DNA of 36,605 bases from JBCCAG01 sp050330955 (GTDB lineage Bacteria; Cyanobacteriota; Cyanobacteriia; CAKZMO01): the NCBI GenBank assembly GCA_050330955.1, contig JBHJHJ010000109.1, positions 1 through 36,605 on the forward strand, given 5' to 3'. The position numbers and the translations under genes were made by a program. Below are positions 1-7,325 of this stretch, piece after piece; position 1 is the first letter of the stretch, and each line of letters opens with the position of its first letter. The notes beneath the pieces were generated by a model that was not told the origin of the DNA, ran no database searches, and was given only the letters and a program-made list of their open reading frames with translations.

Positions 1-509
1 CGAATTTGCTCAGAGGCCGCGAGCAATCCATGCATCACTATCCAAACGGCCCACCACCGCAGCGTGAGCGGATGGGCCATCAGCAGCACAATCACCACCC
101 CATAACCGCCACCGTCCATCGAAATTGCCGTGGCGACCAGCACCCCCAGCATCCAGACAAGGAGTTTGACCTGCGGCAGCTCTCGCCCCACTCTCAGCGT
201 CACAAGCCCTACCAGCAGCGTGAATAGAACATTGAGCTGCCAAGTCTCAAACAGGGCCGCGTAAATAGGCTGGCTGATGAGACCGAACACCAGCAGCCGC
301 AGTCCGTAGCGATAGACGTTGCGGGTGCGCTGCTCTCCCTGGGCAATCAGCCAGCAAAACAGCGGAAAGCTCAGCCGCCCCAAGTAGCGCAGCAGTTGGG
401 TCTGAGGGAAGAAAACGACTCCAACGTGGTCCACAACCATGAGGATAGCGGCGAGCCCCTTGATCTGATTGCTGCTGAGCGTAAATACCGAGCGATTGGG
501 TATTCCCAT
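1..509 (-). CDS. TraX family membrane protein (partial, C-terminus outside window)
   Basis: Reading the minus strand from the ATG at 509 gives 169 codons open to the window edge, so the C-terminal part is missing. The start is MGIPNRSVFTLSSNQIKGLA, followed by hydrophobic segments (LAAILMVVDHVGVVFF, LSFPLFCWLIAQG, LRLLVFGLISQPIYAALF, KLLVWMLGVLVATAISM). The N-terminal 'NQIKGLAAILMVVDHVG' followed by 'RLSFPLFCWLIAQG' is typical of the TraX/acyltransferase-3-like family (Pfam TraX). TraX was named for F-pilin N-acetylation, but chromosomal homologues like this one are of unknown substrate and nothing conjugative lies nearby. It is divergent from rubA, sharing the 163-bp region 510-672. Family call is good; function is not inferable. 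Confidence 0.8.
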   Translation of the reverse strand, partial: MGIPNRSVFTLSSNQIKGLAAILMVVDHVGVVFFPQTQLLRYLGRLSFPLFCWLIAQGEQRTRNVYRYGLRLLVFGLISQPIYAALFETWQLNVLFTLLVGLVTLRVGRELPQVKLLVWMLGVLVATAISMDGGGYGVVIVLLMAHPLTLRWWAVWIVMHGLLAASEQI

Positions 510-557
510 GGCTGATCAGTCGTAATTCATTGCGTCGTCGCGTTATGGGTAGCTCAC

Positions 558-575
558 TATGTCATAATATGTAAC
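558..575 (-). promoter_or_regulatory. Possible HLR1 (RpaB-binding) direct repeat upstream of rubA
   Basis: On the minus strand this reads GTTACATA-TT-ATGACATA. The known HLR1 consensus bound by the response regulator RpaB is two (G/T)TTACA(T/A)(T/A) octamers separated by two bases. The first half matches 8/8 and the second 6/8, with the correct spacing. It lies about 100 bp before rubA and about 50 bp before the divergent TraX gene and overlaps a CATAAT hexamer (563-568) that could be a -10. Match made by eye; binding is inference. Confidence 0.4.
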
Positions 576-672
576 AGTTTTTAAGGTTGGCTAATTCAGC
601 AGGCCTATCCTGCTGACCCATCGGGTCACGCCATTGGGATACCAAGAGGAGATCGCGCAAGGAGGTACCACC

Positions 673-1101
673 ATGAGCACTGAGGCAACTGAATCCAATA
701 ACACTGAGCCTAACGCATCCCATGAGGGGGCGGCGGACGAAGCCAAATCTGCTTTAGATGCAGTGACTGAAGCCCCCAGCGAGCCTGACGAGCCTGAACT
801 AGATCGCTACGAATGTCGCTCCTGCGGCTACACCTACGAACCGCTAAAGGGCGATGGCGACACCGTTGCTCCTGGAACTCGCTTTGAAGACATCGATCCC
901 GGCTGGCGCTGCCCTGTCTGCGGCGCTTCTAAGCGACAGTTCAGCAACCTTGGCCCCGTGGGCAACCCCTCTGGATTTAAAGAGAACCTCAGCTACGGAT
1001 TTGGGGTGAACACCTTGACGCCGGGGCAGAAAAATATTCTCATTTTTGGGGGACTGTTTTTGGGATTTTTGTTCTTCCTCAGCCTGTACGGTCTTAGGTA
1101 G
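673..1101 (+). CDS. rubA: Membrane-anchored rubredoxin RubA
   Basis: 142 aa. ATG at 673 is preceded by AAGGAGG (659-665), a strong ribosome site that decides against an upstream in-frame start at 634. An acidic, low-complexity N-terminal extension of about 45 residues precedes a rubredoxin domain with two iron knuckles (CRSCGY and CPVCGA) and a C-terminal transmembrane helix (ILIFGGLFLGFLFFLSLYG). The single Fe(Cys)4 site is a one-electron carrier. In cyanobacteria and plastids this membrane rubredoxin is required for photosystem assembly, and its position ahead of ycf48 and psbEFLJ is a conserved arrangement. It is the first gene of that likely operon. The N-terminal acidic tail is longer than needed for the fold and probably disordered. 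Identification is secure from domain and context. Confidence 0.95.
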   Translation: MSTEATESNNTEPNASHEGAADEAKSALDAVTEAPSEPDEPELDRYECRSCGYTYEPLKGDGDTVAPGTRFEDIDPGWRCPVCGASKRQFSNLGPVGNPSGFKENLSYGFGVNTLTPGQKNILIFGGLFLGFLFFLSLYGLR

Positions 1102-1154
1102 GCCACAGCCTCAAACTTTCCTTTTTGTCTTTTCCATCTCGCTCTAGGCTCACG

Positions 1155-2213
1155 ATGCTACTTCATTCCCGTTTCATGTCGTCTATTTTCAAGCCCAGCC
1201 GCTTTAGGCCCCTGCAGCAAGTCATGGCGTTGATGGCTGCACTGCTGTTCTGCAGCAGCTGCGGCGGTGCCTACCTCGACTCCTTAGAGAGCAATCCCTG
1301 GGAGGTGGTGACCCTACCCGTAGAGACCACGATGCTAGACGTGGGCTTTATCGATAGCCAGCATGGCTGGCTGGTGGGTAAGAAGACGACCCTGCTAGAA
1401 ACCACAGACGGAGGCCGCACCTGGGAGCCCCGCGAGCTGGATTTAGACGGGGATGAGCAGGTGTATAACCTCAACTCGGTGAGTTTTGAAGGAGACGACG
1501 GCTGGATTGTGGGAGAGCCCAGTCTGCTGCTGCACACCAAAGACGGGGGAGAGTCTTGGTCGAGGGTGCCGCTGAGCGATCAGCTCCCCGGCGTAACCAG
1601 CACGATCACAGCTCTCGGCCCCGACCAAGCTGAGATGACCACCGACGTCGGCGCTATCTACCGCACCGAAGACGGCGGCTATCACTGGAAAGCGATGGTG
1701 GCCCAAGCGGTGGGCGTTTATCGCAACATCTCGCGATCGCCCAGCGGTGAGTACGTCACCGTCTCCGCACGGGGTAACTTTTACTCCACCTGGAAGCCGG
1801 GTCAGATGGCTTGGGAGCAGCACAATCGGGAAAGCTCTCGGCGGCTGCAGAATATGGGCTTTGGCCAAGACGGCAGGCTGTGGCTTCTGGCGCGGGGCGG
1901 CTTGGTGCGCTTCAGCGAATCTGACGATTTAGAAAATTGGAGCGAGGCGGTCGCTCCTGAGTTTTCTACCAGCTGGGGGCTGCTGGACCTGGCCTACCGT
2001 ACCCCCGACGAAATGTGGATTTCGGGGGGCAGCGGCAACTTGCTCCGCAGCACCGACGGCGGTAAAACCTGGCTGAAAGATCGCGAGGTCGAGGATGTCC
2101 CCTCTAATCTCTACCGAATCGTGTTTCTTAACCCTAAGCAAGGCTTTATTTTAGGGCAGGACAACATTATCCTCCGCTACGCAGGGTATCCAGAAGGTGC
2201 GGAAACCGCTTAG
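1155..2213 (+). CDS. ycf48: Photosystem II assembly factor Ycf48 (HCF136)
   Basis: About 352 aa from ATG 1155; ATG 1176 is an equally plausible start, since neither has a clear ribosome site, and a TTG at 1125 is unlikely. The N-terminus has basic residues, a hydrophobic stretch (VMALMAALLF) and then CSSCGG, consistent with a lumenal lipoprotein signal although the lipobox is not canonical. The body is a seven-bladed BNR/Asp-box propeller: repeated 'DGGxxW' motifs (TTDGGRTW, TKDGGESW, TEDGGYHW, STDGGKTW) separate the blades. Ycf48 binds newly made D1 and early photosystem II intermediates on the lumenal side. It sits between rubA and psbE, 53 bp after rubA and 79 bp before psbE, so co-transcription is likely. 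Confidence 0.95.
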   Translation: MLLHSRFMSSIFKPSRFRPLQQVMALMAALLFCSSCGGAYLDSLESNPWEVVTLPVETTMLDVGFIDSQHGWLVGKKTTLLETTDGGRTWEPRELDLDGDEQVYNLNSVSFEGDDGWIVGEPSLLLHTKDGGESWSRVPLSDQLPGVTSTITALGPDQAEMTTDVGAIYRTEDGGYHWKAMVAQAVGVYRNISRSPSGEYVTVSARGNFYSTWKPGQMAWEQHNRESSRRLQNMGFGQDGRLWLLARGGLVRFSESDDLENWSEAVAPEFSTSWGLLDLAYRTPDEMWISGGSGNLLRSTDGGKTWLKDREVEDVPSNLYRIVFLNPKQGFILGQDNIILRYAGYPEGAETA

Positions 2214-2292
2214 CGGACCTTGTTGGGATCTCCGCACTCTCGTATCATATTTATTAAGCGCATTAACAATTGCCGAAAGGGAGAAAGTTAAG

Positions 2293-2547
2293 ATGGCCGG
2301 TACTACTGGTGAACGTCCGTTTTCAGACATTATTACTAGCATTCGCTACTGGGTAATTCACAGCATTACCATTCCTGCACTGTTTATTGCGGGTTGGCTA
2401 TTCGTCAGCACGGGGCTTGCTTACGATGCTTTTGGCACTCCCCGTCCCGATGAGTACTTCACTCAGCAGCGCCAGGAGCAGCTTCCCATTGTGAGCGATC
2501 GCCTGGATGCAAAGCAGCAGATCCAAGAGTTCAATCAAGGCAAATAG
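2293..2547 (+). CDS. psbE: Cytochrome b559 alpha subunit PsbE
   Basis: 84 aa, the usual length. ATG 2293 follows a purine-rich GGGAGAAAG (2279-2287 region); the in-frame extension back to 2197 overlaps ycf48 and is not credible. One transmembrane helix (VIHSITIPALFIAGWLFVST) carries the axial heme ligand His23, with the conserved RYW just before it. The lumenal tail ending in DAKQQIQEFNQ is typical. With PsbF it forms the cytochrome b559 heterodimer that nucleates the D2 module of photosystem II. First of the four-gene psbEFLJ set. Confidence 0.98.
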   Translation: MAGTTGERPFSDIITSIRYWVIHSITIPALFIAGWLFVSTGLAYDAFGTPRPDEYFTQQRQEQLPIVSDRLDAKQQIQEFNQGK

Positions 2548-2594
2548 CCGCTCAAAATAACCGTCGTTTAGCGTTAAAAAGGTTTAAATAAATT

Positions 2595-2729
2595 ATGACC
2601 AGTCAAAGCCCAAACGAGCCCGTCGTTTATCCTATTTTCACCGTACGCTGGTTGGCTGTTCACACGCTAGCCGTTCCCTCCGTATTCTTCGTGGGCGCGA
2701 TCGCCGCGATGCAGTTTATCCAACGTTAG
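2595..2729 (+). CDS. psbF: Cytochrome b559 beta subunit PsbF
   Basis: 44 aa, too short for most ORF callers, starting at ATG 2595. The sequence has the conserved YPIFTVRWLAVH with His23 as the second axial heme ligand, then a single membrane helix (TLAVPSVFFVGAIAAMQF) and the standard ending FIQR. Pairs with PsbE to hold the b559 heme near the stromal/cytoplasmic face of photosystem II. It starts 47 bp after psbE and ends 13 bp before psbL. Confidence 0.98.
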   Translation: MTSQSPNEPVVYPIFTVRWLAVHTLAVPSVFFVGAIAAMQFIQR

Positions 2730-2742
2730 GACAACAACACCC

Positions 2743-2868
2743 ATGGCATTAGACAGAAATCAAAATCCCAATAAGCAGCCGGTCGAGCTTAATCGAACCT
2801 CGCTTTACCTCGGATTGCTGCTCGTCTTTGTGCTCGGCATTCTATTTTCTAGCTACTTCTTTAACTAA
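2743..2868 (+). CDS. psbL: Photosystem II protein PsbL
   Basis: 41 aa from ATG 2743. The core 'NPNKQPVELNRTSLYLGLLL' and the ending ILFSSYFFN are diagnostic of PsbL; most cyanobacterial versions are 37-39 residues, so this has a slightly longer N-terminus (MALDRNQ). A single-helix subunit at the photosystem II monomer interface, needed for stable acceptor-side function and dimerisation. Thirteen bases separate it from psbF. Confidence 0.98.
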   Translation: MALDRNQNPNKQPVELNRTSLYLGLLLVFVLGILFSSYFFN

Positions 2869-2907
2869 TTCGTTAGCTTGCTTTAACTCTATTTAGGAGA
2901 CGAAACC

Positions 2908-3027
2908 ATGGCTCAAAGCGGTAAAATTCCCCTCTGGATTGTGGCAACTATTGCAGGGCTGGGCGCCCTAGCAGTCCTTGGCCTGTTTTTCTACGGCTCA
3001 TATTCAGGCGTTGGTTCTGCTGGTTAG
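2908..3027 (+). CDS. psbJ: Photosystem II protein PsbJ
   Basis: 39 aa from ATG 2908, with AGGAGA (2895-2900) at good spacing. 'GKIPLWIVATIAGLGALAVL' and 'GLFFYGSYSGVGSAG' are the classic PsbJ core and tail. A one-helix subunit beside cytochrome b559 that affects plastoquinone exchange and the exchange of assembly factors. Last gene of the rubA-ycf48-psbEFLJ block and followed by an intrinsic terminator. Confidence 0.98.
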   Translation: MAQSGKIPLWIVATIAGLGALAVLGLFFYGSYSGVGSAG

Positions 3028-3084
3028 GCACTGGCTACACCAATTGTCCTGATGGTGAGGGACAGATTTGAAACGATCGTATGT

Positions 3085-3120
3085 AGGGCTTCCAAGGTTG
3101 GAAGCCTTACTGCTTTTTTA
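3085..3120 (+). terminator. Intrinsic terminator after psbJ
   Basis: Arms GGCTTCCA (3087-3094) and TGGAAGCC (3099-3106) pair perfectly around a four-base loop. The stem can extend by three weaker pairs, and a run of six T follows at 3114-3119. It ends the psbE operon only 10 bp before the next ORF. Confidence 0.85.
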
Positions 3121-3130
3121 GGGGAGCGAT

Positions 3131-3628
3131 ATGCTTAGAGCCCGAGGCGCAAGGTTTGTTGTCACTTTCGGAATTTTGCTGGCTGCAGCCCCTGCCAGGC
3201 CACTGTTGGCTAGCCCAGAGGTGCAGAATCTAAATGCCCAGAATCTAGATACCCAGAATCTGAACGAGTTTCAGCTTCAGGTAGACCACCAGCTCAACGA
3301 CGCTCAAGCGGTCCTAGAGCAGGAAGGCTACGTTCAGGTGAAGCGTTACGTTGACACGAGGGGGCTCGGCGAGACAGAGTCCCATCAGTGGGACCTGCAG
3401 CTCGATGTGGGACACAGCTACGTGGTCACTGCGGTCTGCGATTCTGACTGCGCCGATCTCGATTTGGTGTGGTATGAGTCGGGCAGCGAAGTGGTGCGGG
3501 ACACCGAATCCGATGCCTACCCCATTTTGACCGTTAGCCCCAGTGTAGGGGCGCAGCAGATGGAGGTGACCATGTATGGCTGTGAGGTTGAGCCGTGCTA
3601 CTACGGGTTCGGCGTATTTCGCCGGTAG
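3131..3628 (+). CDS. Secreted protein of unknown function
   Basis: 165 aa with an N-terminal signal peptide (MLRARGARFVVTFGILLAAA, probable cleavage around PLLAS). ATG 3131 follows GGGGAG. After the signal comes a short tandem repeat (QNLNA-QNLDT-QNLNE) and then a compact beta-rich domain with four cysteines in two pairs (CDSDC, CEVEPC) that could form disulfides in the periplasm or outside. The pattern 'QWDLQLDVGHSYVVTAVCDSDC' and a closing aromatic 'YYGFGVF' resembles hypothetical proteins seen in many cyanobacteria and some myxobacteria, with a layout like pre-peptidase C-terminal domains, but I do not recognise a defined function. Its last 28 bases overlap, tail to tail, the end of the serine hydrolase gene on the other strand. 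Confidence 0.75.
   Translation: MLRARGARFVVTFGILLAAAPARPLLASPEVQNLNAQNLDTQNLNEFQLQVDHQLNDAQAVLEQEGYVQVKRYVDTRGLGETESHQWDLQLDVGHSYVVTAVCDSDCADLDLVWYESGSEVVRDTESDAYPILTVSPSVGAQQMEVTMYGCEVEPCYYGFGVFRR
3224..3268 (+). repeat. Three 15-bp in-frame tandem units
   Basis: Units at 3224-3238, 3239-3253 and 3254-3268 all begin CAGAATCT and encode QNLNA, QNLDT and QNLNE, between the signal peptide and the folded domain of the secreted protein. Confidence 0.85.
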
Positions 3629-4545
3629 GCCAGGCGGCATACCTCGCTAGCCACGAACGGTAGGATAGCCTCACTTTGACTGTGCCCCTCTGTAAAGGCC
3701 ACCAGCAGGAAGGGTTGAGCATCTTGCAGTTCCACATAGGCCGCGTCGTGACGCACCCGGCTGGTCAATCCGGCCTTCGACCAGACCCGCGCCCTCTGGG
3801 GCAGCCCTGCCCCTAAAAATCCTGTGACTTGGTTCTCGGGGTCTTGAGCTAGCTCGGTCGGGTCGAGGCTGCGCCGCATCAGATCCATCATGGCTTGTGA
3901 GCGCTGGGCCGTCACGGCTACGCCGCCAACAATGCTGTGGAGCAACCGGGCCGTGGCATCGGTGGTAAGCATATTGCGGTTCTCTAGGGCAGGGCCAAGG
4001 AAAGCCCGCTCCCGGCCATAGGGACCGTCACACCAGGTTTTTTGGTTGACATTGATGGTGTCTAGCTCCTCCCAGCCCAAAGCATGGTAATAGCGGTTAA
4101 CCAGGTTGCGCTGCTGCTGCCAGGTCTCAAAGGGGCCAGGGGGAATCTCGGGGCCGCTGGTGGTGCCCGTGAGGGTATCTACCACCAGGCCGGTGGCGTC
4201 GTTGCTAGAAGCGACAATCATGTCGGCGATCGCCCGCGCCAGCTCTGGGGTTGTCGCAATCATGCCGTTCTCCATCCACTCTTGGATAGCCACGAGGTAA
4301 AACAGCTTCACCACGCTAGCGGGGTAGATGCGCTCCACCCCCCGATAGGAAAACCCGCGAATGGGCAAGGCCCAAAAGTTTTCGGCGCTGAGGGCACCGC
4401 CGGTATTTACAGGAACCGGATCATCGTAGATGATCCAGGTGAGCGCCACCTGGTTTTTCGCTAGCTTGGGAAACTCAGCCCAAAGGGCATCGAGCAGGCG
4501 ATCGCCCAGCTTTTGAAGCGACTCATCACGTTGAAAAAACGGCAT
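3601..4545 (-). CDS. Serine hydrolase of the class A beta-lactamase / penicillin-binding fold
   Basis: 314 aa from ATG 4545; a TTG four codons upstream is less likely because GAGAGG (4555-4550 on the minus strand) sits correctly for 4545. Three motifs of penicillin-recognising enzymes appear in order: SVVK (Ser77, Lys80; SxxK), SSN (113-115; SxN) and KAG (257-259, in place of KTG). There is no signal peptide, so a cytoplasmic location or an esterase/amidase-like role is possible rather than antibiotic resistance. A Glu166-Asn170 pair of true class A lactamases is not obvious, although ENRN at 188-191 lies roughly where it would be. It diverges from the NlpC/P60 gene with no bases between the two ATGs, which suggests linked expression of two envelope-type enzymes. 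Confidence 0.8.
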   Translation of the reverse strand: MPFFQRDESLQKLGDRLLDALWAEFPKLAKNQVALTWIIYDDPVPVNTGGALSAENFWALPIRGFSYRGVERIYPASVVKLFYLVAIQEWMENGMIATTPELARAIADMIVASSNDATGLVVDTLTGTTSGPEIPPGPFETWQQQRNLVNRYYHALGWEELDTINVNQKTWCDGPYGRERAFLGPALENRNMLTTDATARLLHSIVGGVAVTAQRSQAMMDLMRRSLDPTELAQDPENQVTGFLGAGLPQRARVWSKAGLTSRVRHDAAYVELQDAQPFLLVAFTEGHSQSEAILPFVASEVCRLAYRRNTPNP

Positions 4546-5286
4546 ATGGCCTCTCAACTTCTTTCTGATTGTGAATACGCCTGCGGGTCACCGCTGAATC
4601 TTTACGCATCCCCCGGTCTGTCAGAGCTGGCAACCCAGGCGGCGGCGGGGCGTCAACTGCGTATCTTATCACCGTCTTCGGGTTCATCGTCTTTAAGCTC
4701 ACCGTCTTTGGCCGCTTTGGGAAAGTCCAAGGCAGCGGTTGAAGTGCTGCTGTGCGAAGACGACTACGCTGGCTGGACTGCGGCATCTTCCCTGGGCTCG
4801 CTTCAGTCGGCTACGCCCTACCAAGCGCCCGTCCTTTCCCGCAGCCAAATTAGCGATCGCCTGCCCGCAGTGATTGAGTTTGCCAAAGCTGCCCTAGCGG
4901 TGCCCAATACCTACCTTTGGGGTGGCACCCTCGGCCCCAATTACGACTGCTCTGGCCTGGTACAGGCGGCATTTGCTTCAGCAGGCGTGTGGCTCCCCCG
5001 CGATTCCTACCAGCAGGCGGCCTTTACCCAGCCCATTGCCGCAGACGCGCTAGCGCCGGGGGACCTAATTTTCTTTGGCAAGGCGCGCGTCACCCACGTG
5101 GCCCTCTCGCTGGGGGGCGATCGCTACCTCCACAGCTCGGGGCGGCAGCAGGGGCGCAACGGCATCGGCATTGACGTGCTCTCAGCGAAAGGGGATGAGG
5201 TGAGCCAGACCTATTACCGTCAACTTCGGGGGGCGGGGCGCGTGATGGAGAGCTATCGGCCCCAGAGCAGACCGTTCCAGTGCTGA
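4546..5286 (+). CDS. NlpC/P60 cysteine peptidase with N-terminal SH3b domain
   Basis: 246 aa from ATG 4546. Residues about 5-85 are the bacterial SH3-like domain (ECEYACGS-type start, LNLYASPGLSELATQAAAGR) and residues about 103-235 the NlpC/P60 domain with catalytic Cys135 (NYDCSGLVQ), His184 (THVALSLGG) and a third polar residue, His196 (YLHSSG). This arrangement matches the cyanobacterial gamma-D-glutamyl-L-diamino-acid endopeptidases that cut free murein stem peptides in recycling. No signal peptide is seen, consistent with that role. A serine-rich stretch (LSPSSGSSSLSSPS) interrupts the SH3b domain. The stop overlaps the ATG of the next gene (TGATG), so the two are translationally coupled. 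Confidence 0.9.
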   Translation: MASQLLSDCEYACGSPLNLYASPGLSELATQAAAGRQLRILSPSSGSSSLSSPSLAALGKSKAAVEVLLCEDDYAGWTAASSLGSLQSATPYQAPVLSRSQISDRLPAVIEFAKAALAVPNTYLWGGTLGPNYDCSGLVQAAFASAGVWLPRDSYQQAAFTQPIAADALAPGDLIFFGKARVTHVALSLGGDRYLHSSGRQQGRNGIGIDVLSAKGDEVSQTYYRQLRGAGRVMESYRPQSRPFQC

Positions 5287-6230
5287 TGCGCCGCCTCAAG
5301 CCCTTCATCCGCTGGGGCATTCTCGGCGGCACCCTGTTTTTTGTGGCCCAAGCCGTCAAAGATCACTGGCGGGAGGTGGCTGCCCTGCGGCTGGGTTCGG
5401 GAGGGTGGCTATTTTTAGGGCTGTCCCTCGGGGTGACTCTCCTGGCCCACGTCTGGACAGGTTGGGTGTGGGGCTGGATTTTGCGCGCCTTGACTCAGCC
5501 TGTCAGCGGTCTCTGGAGCACCTTGGTATATCTCAAGACCAACGTCGCTAAATACCTGCCGGGGAACGTGTGGCACTTCTACGGGCGGGTGATGGCGGCC
5601 AAGGCCGTAGACATTCCCGTAGCAGTGGCGGTGGTAAGCGTGGTGATGGAGGCGCTGCTGATGGCGATCGCGGCGCTGGTGGTGGCGCTGACGGGAAGCC
5701 GCTATGGGATCTTGCCGTGGGTGGGGCTGCTCATAGGGCTGGCGGCGGTGCATCCCCGGCTGCTCAACCCGCTGCTGGGGCGGCTGGCCCGCTCGAAGGG
5801 CAAGTCTTTGAAAGGGGAAGCGTTTCAAGATGGGGCGCCCCAAAGCGCTGGCCATCCATCGGTCCCTACCCCCACGATTCTGAAGCGCTATCCCCTGCAG
5901 CCGCTGCTAGGGGAGCTGGGATTCCTGCTGCTGCGGGGGGCGGGCTTTTTAGTGGCGGTTCGCGCCCTCACGCCGGTCGCGCTGGGCGACATCCCTCCGC
6001 TGATGAGTGGCTTCAGCTTAGCCTGGATGCTTGGACTGATCATCCCCGGTGCGCCGGGGGGCATTGGCGTCTTCGAAGCAACGGCGCTGGCGCTGCTGGA
6101 TCCAGTTCTGCCTGCTGCCGTGCTGCTGGGGGCGATCGCCCTATATCGATTGGTAAGCACCTTAGCAGAGGCGATCGGGGCGGTTCTGGCGGTTCTGGTG
6201 GCACGACTGAACCCGCGAATGATCCTGTAG
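5286..6230 (+). CDS. UPF0104 / lysylphosphatidylglycerol-synthase-like membrane protein
   Basis: 314 aa from ATG 5286, which shares one base with the preceding stop; a GTG at 5280 is possible. Polytopic with about seven or eight hydrophobic segments. Diagnostic pieces are 'YLKTNVAKYLPGNVWHFYGR' and 'GLIIPGAPGGIGVFEATA', typical of the flippase-like domain shared by MprF N-termini, AglD and YbhN (UPF0104). It lacks an MprF catalytic domain, so it does not itself aminoacylate lipids; lipid or lipid-linked sugar translocation is the usual suggestion. Coupling to a murein peptidase supports an envelope role but no substrate can be named. A loop at residues about 180-200 (KGKSLKGEAFQDGAPQSAGH) is less hydrophobic than family average. 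Confidence 0.85.
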   Translation: MRRLKPFIRWGILGGTLFFVAQAVKDHWREVAALRLGSGGWLFLGLSLGVTLLAHVWTGWVWGWILRALTQPVSGLWSTLVYLKTNVAKYLPGNVWHFYGRVMAAKAVDIPVAVAVVSVVMEALLMAIAALVVALTGSRYGILPWVGLLIGLAAVHPRLLNPLLGRLARSKGKSLKGEAFQDGAPQSAGHPSVPTPTILKRYPLQPLLGELGFLLLRGAGFLVAVRALTPVALGDIPPLMSGFSLAWMLGLIIPGAPGGIGVFEATALALLDPVLPAAVLLGAIALYRLVSTLAEAIGAVLAVLVARLNPRMIL

Positions 6231-6251
6231 GGACAATGTAGTGCCTTGTCC
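6231..6251. terminator. Weak hairpin between convergent genes
   Basis: GGACAA (6231-6236) and TTGTCC (6246-6251) can pair in the 26-bp gap between convergent stop codons. The stem is short and has only a partial T-tract, so this is a tentative bidirectional terminator. Confidence 0.35.
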
Positions 6252-6256
6252 TATCT

Positions 6257-7159
6257 TTATTGCGCGGGCAGGTCCTGGAGTAGTTGCGCAGTTTGAGTTG
6301 CCCACTCGTCAAGGCCCTGAGCTTCAAATAAAGTTTGGGCGTAGGTGAGCACCCGGCGGGCGTCGTCAGGCTGACCTTGCTGGGCAAAGATCAGCCCGGC
6401 GCTGTAGTAGGCGCTGGCGTAGGCGGGGTTAATTTGGGTGGCGCGCCGAAACGCGCCCAGAGCCTCAGAGAACTGACCCTGTTGATAGAGGGCTAATCCG
6501 CGGCTGTAGTGCGCTTCGGGGTAGTCAGGCCGCCTAGCGATGGCCTGGTCGAATGCGACAATGGCCTGATCTGGCTGCTGCTGCTGCAGGTAAATTTGCC
6601 CCTGATAGTAGGCAGGCTCAGCGGCGTTTTCGCTGAGCTGGTGGGCTTGCTCAAGGGTCGTAAGCGCTGCGTCTAGGTTCCCCTGGGCCTGGTACACCAG
6701 CCCCAGGTTGTAGTAAGCCAGCCCCAGCTCATTATCCAGGGCGATCGCCTCCTGCAGCTGCGCTGCCGCCCCGTCGAGCTGACCACCCTCTAGCAGCGCA
6801 GCCCCTAGGTTAGCGTAGGCCACGGCAAAAGCCGGGTCAGCCTGGGTGGCGCGATAGAAGGCGTTGGCGCTCTGCTGCAGCTGCCCCTGCTGCCGCAGCG
6901 CCAGCCCGAGATTGTAGAAAGCGGCGGCGGAGCTGGGATCGGCCTGGGTGGCTTGCTGAAAGGCGGCGATCGCCCCGTTGAGGTCGCCCTGCTGGATGGC
7001 CTGCAGCCCCCGCTCAATCAGGCGGCTGGCCTCGGACACAGCCTGGCCGGTTTGGGCGAGCGCTAGGGGACCCATCGGCATCGCCAGGGTTACTGAAGTC
7101 AGGGAGGCGATCGCCGCACCGGCAACCGCCCGAACAACGCGCTGTTTGATGAGGTCCAT
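6257..7159 (-). CDS. Exported tetratricopeptide-repeat protein
   Basis: 300 aa from ATG 7159 (MDLIKQRVVRAVAGAAIASL); a start at 7186 would only add nine residues ahead of the signal peptide. The signal is followed by about seven TPR units, recognisable by repeats such as AAAFYNLGLALRQQGQLQQS, YANLGAALLEGGQLDGA, AYYNLGLVYQAQGNLDAA and HYSRGLALYQQGQFSEA. The scaffold probably acts in the periplasm or thylakoid lumen as a protein-interaction surface. TPR repeats do not reveal the partner. It is convergent with the UPF0104 gene and divergent from the debranching enzyme. Confidence 0.85.
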   Translation of the reverse strand: MDLIKQRVVRAVAGAAIASLTSVTLAMPMGPLALAQTGQAVSEASRLIERGLQAIQQGDLNGAIAAFQQATQADPSSAAAFYNLGLALRQQGQLQQSANAFYRATQADPAFAVAYANLGAALLEGGQLDGAAAQLQEAIALDNELGLAYYNLGLVYQAQGNLDAALTTLEQAHQLSENAAEPAYYQGQIYLQQQQPDQAIVAFDQAIARRPDYPEAHYSRGLALYQQGQFSEALGAFRRATQINPAYASAYYSAGLIFAQQGQPDDARRVLTYAQTLFEAQGLDEWATQTAQLLQDLPAQ

Positions 7160-7325
7160 GCGCCAGGTCAGCAGATTTAAGGTCATGGGTCTGTGAATAT
7201 TGACGGTGCCAAAAGCAAAAAAAGGAGTTTAGCGGCGGCACTTCGCCATGATACTTGAGAGAGTATGCAGTCTGAGTACAACAGATACGCCAGGACGCTG
7301 ATGACTGACGTATAGTCTTTACTTG

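Noticed and set aside
3601..4545. Beta-lactamase antibiotic resistance gene
   Set aside because: No signal peptide, KAG instead of KTG and no clear Glu166 equivalent; a housekeeping hydrolase is more likely.
5570..6241. A 223-aa open frame inside the UPF0104 gene
   Set aside because: It is a GC-rich shadow frame, rich in Gly/Ala/Arg without domain features, fully inside a well-supported gene.
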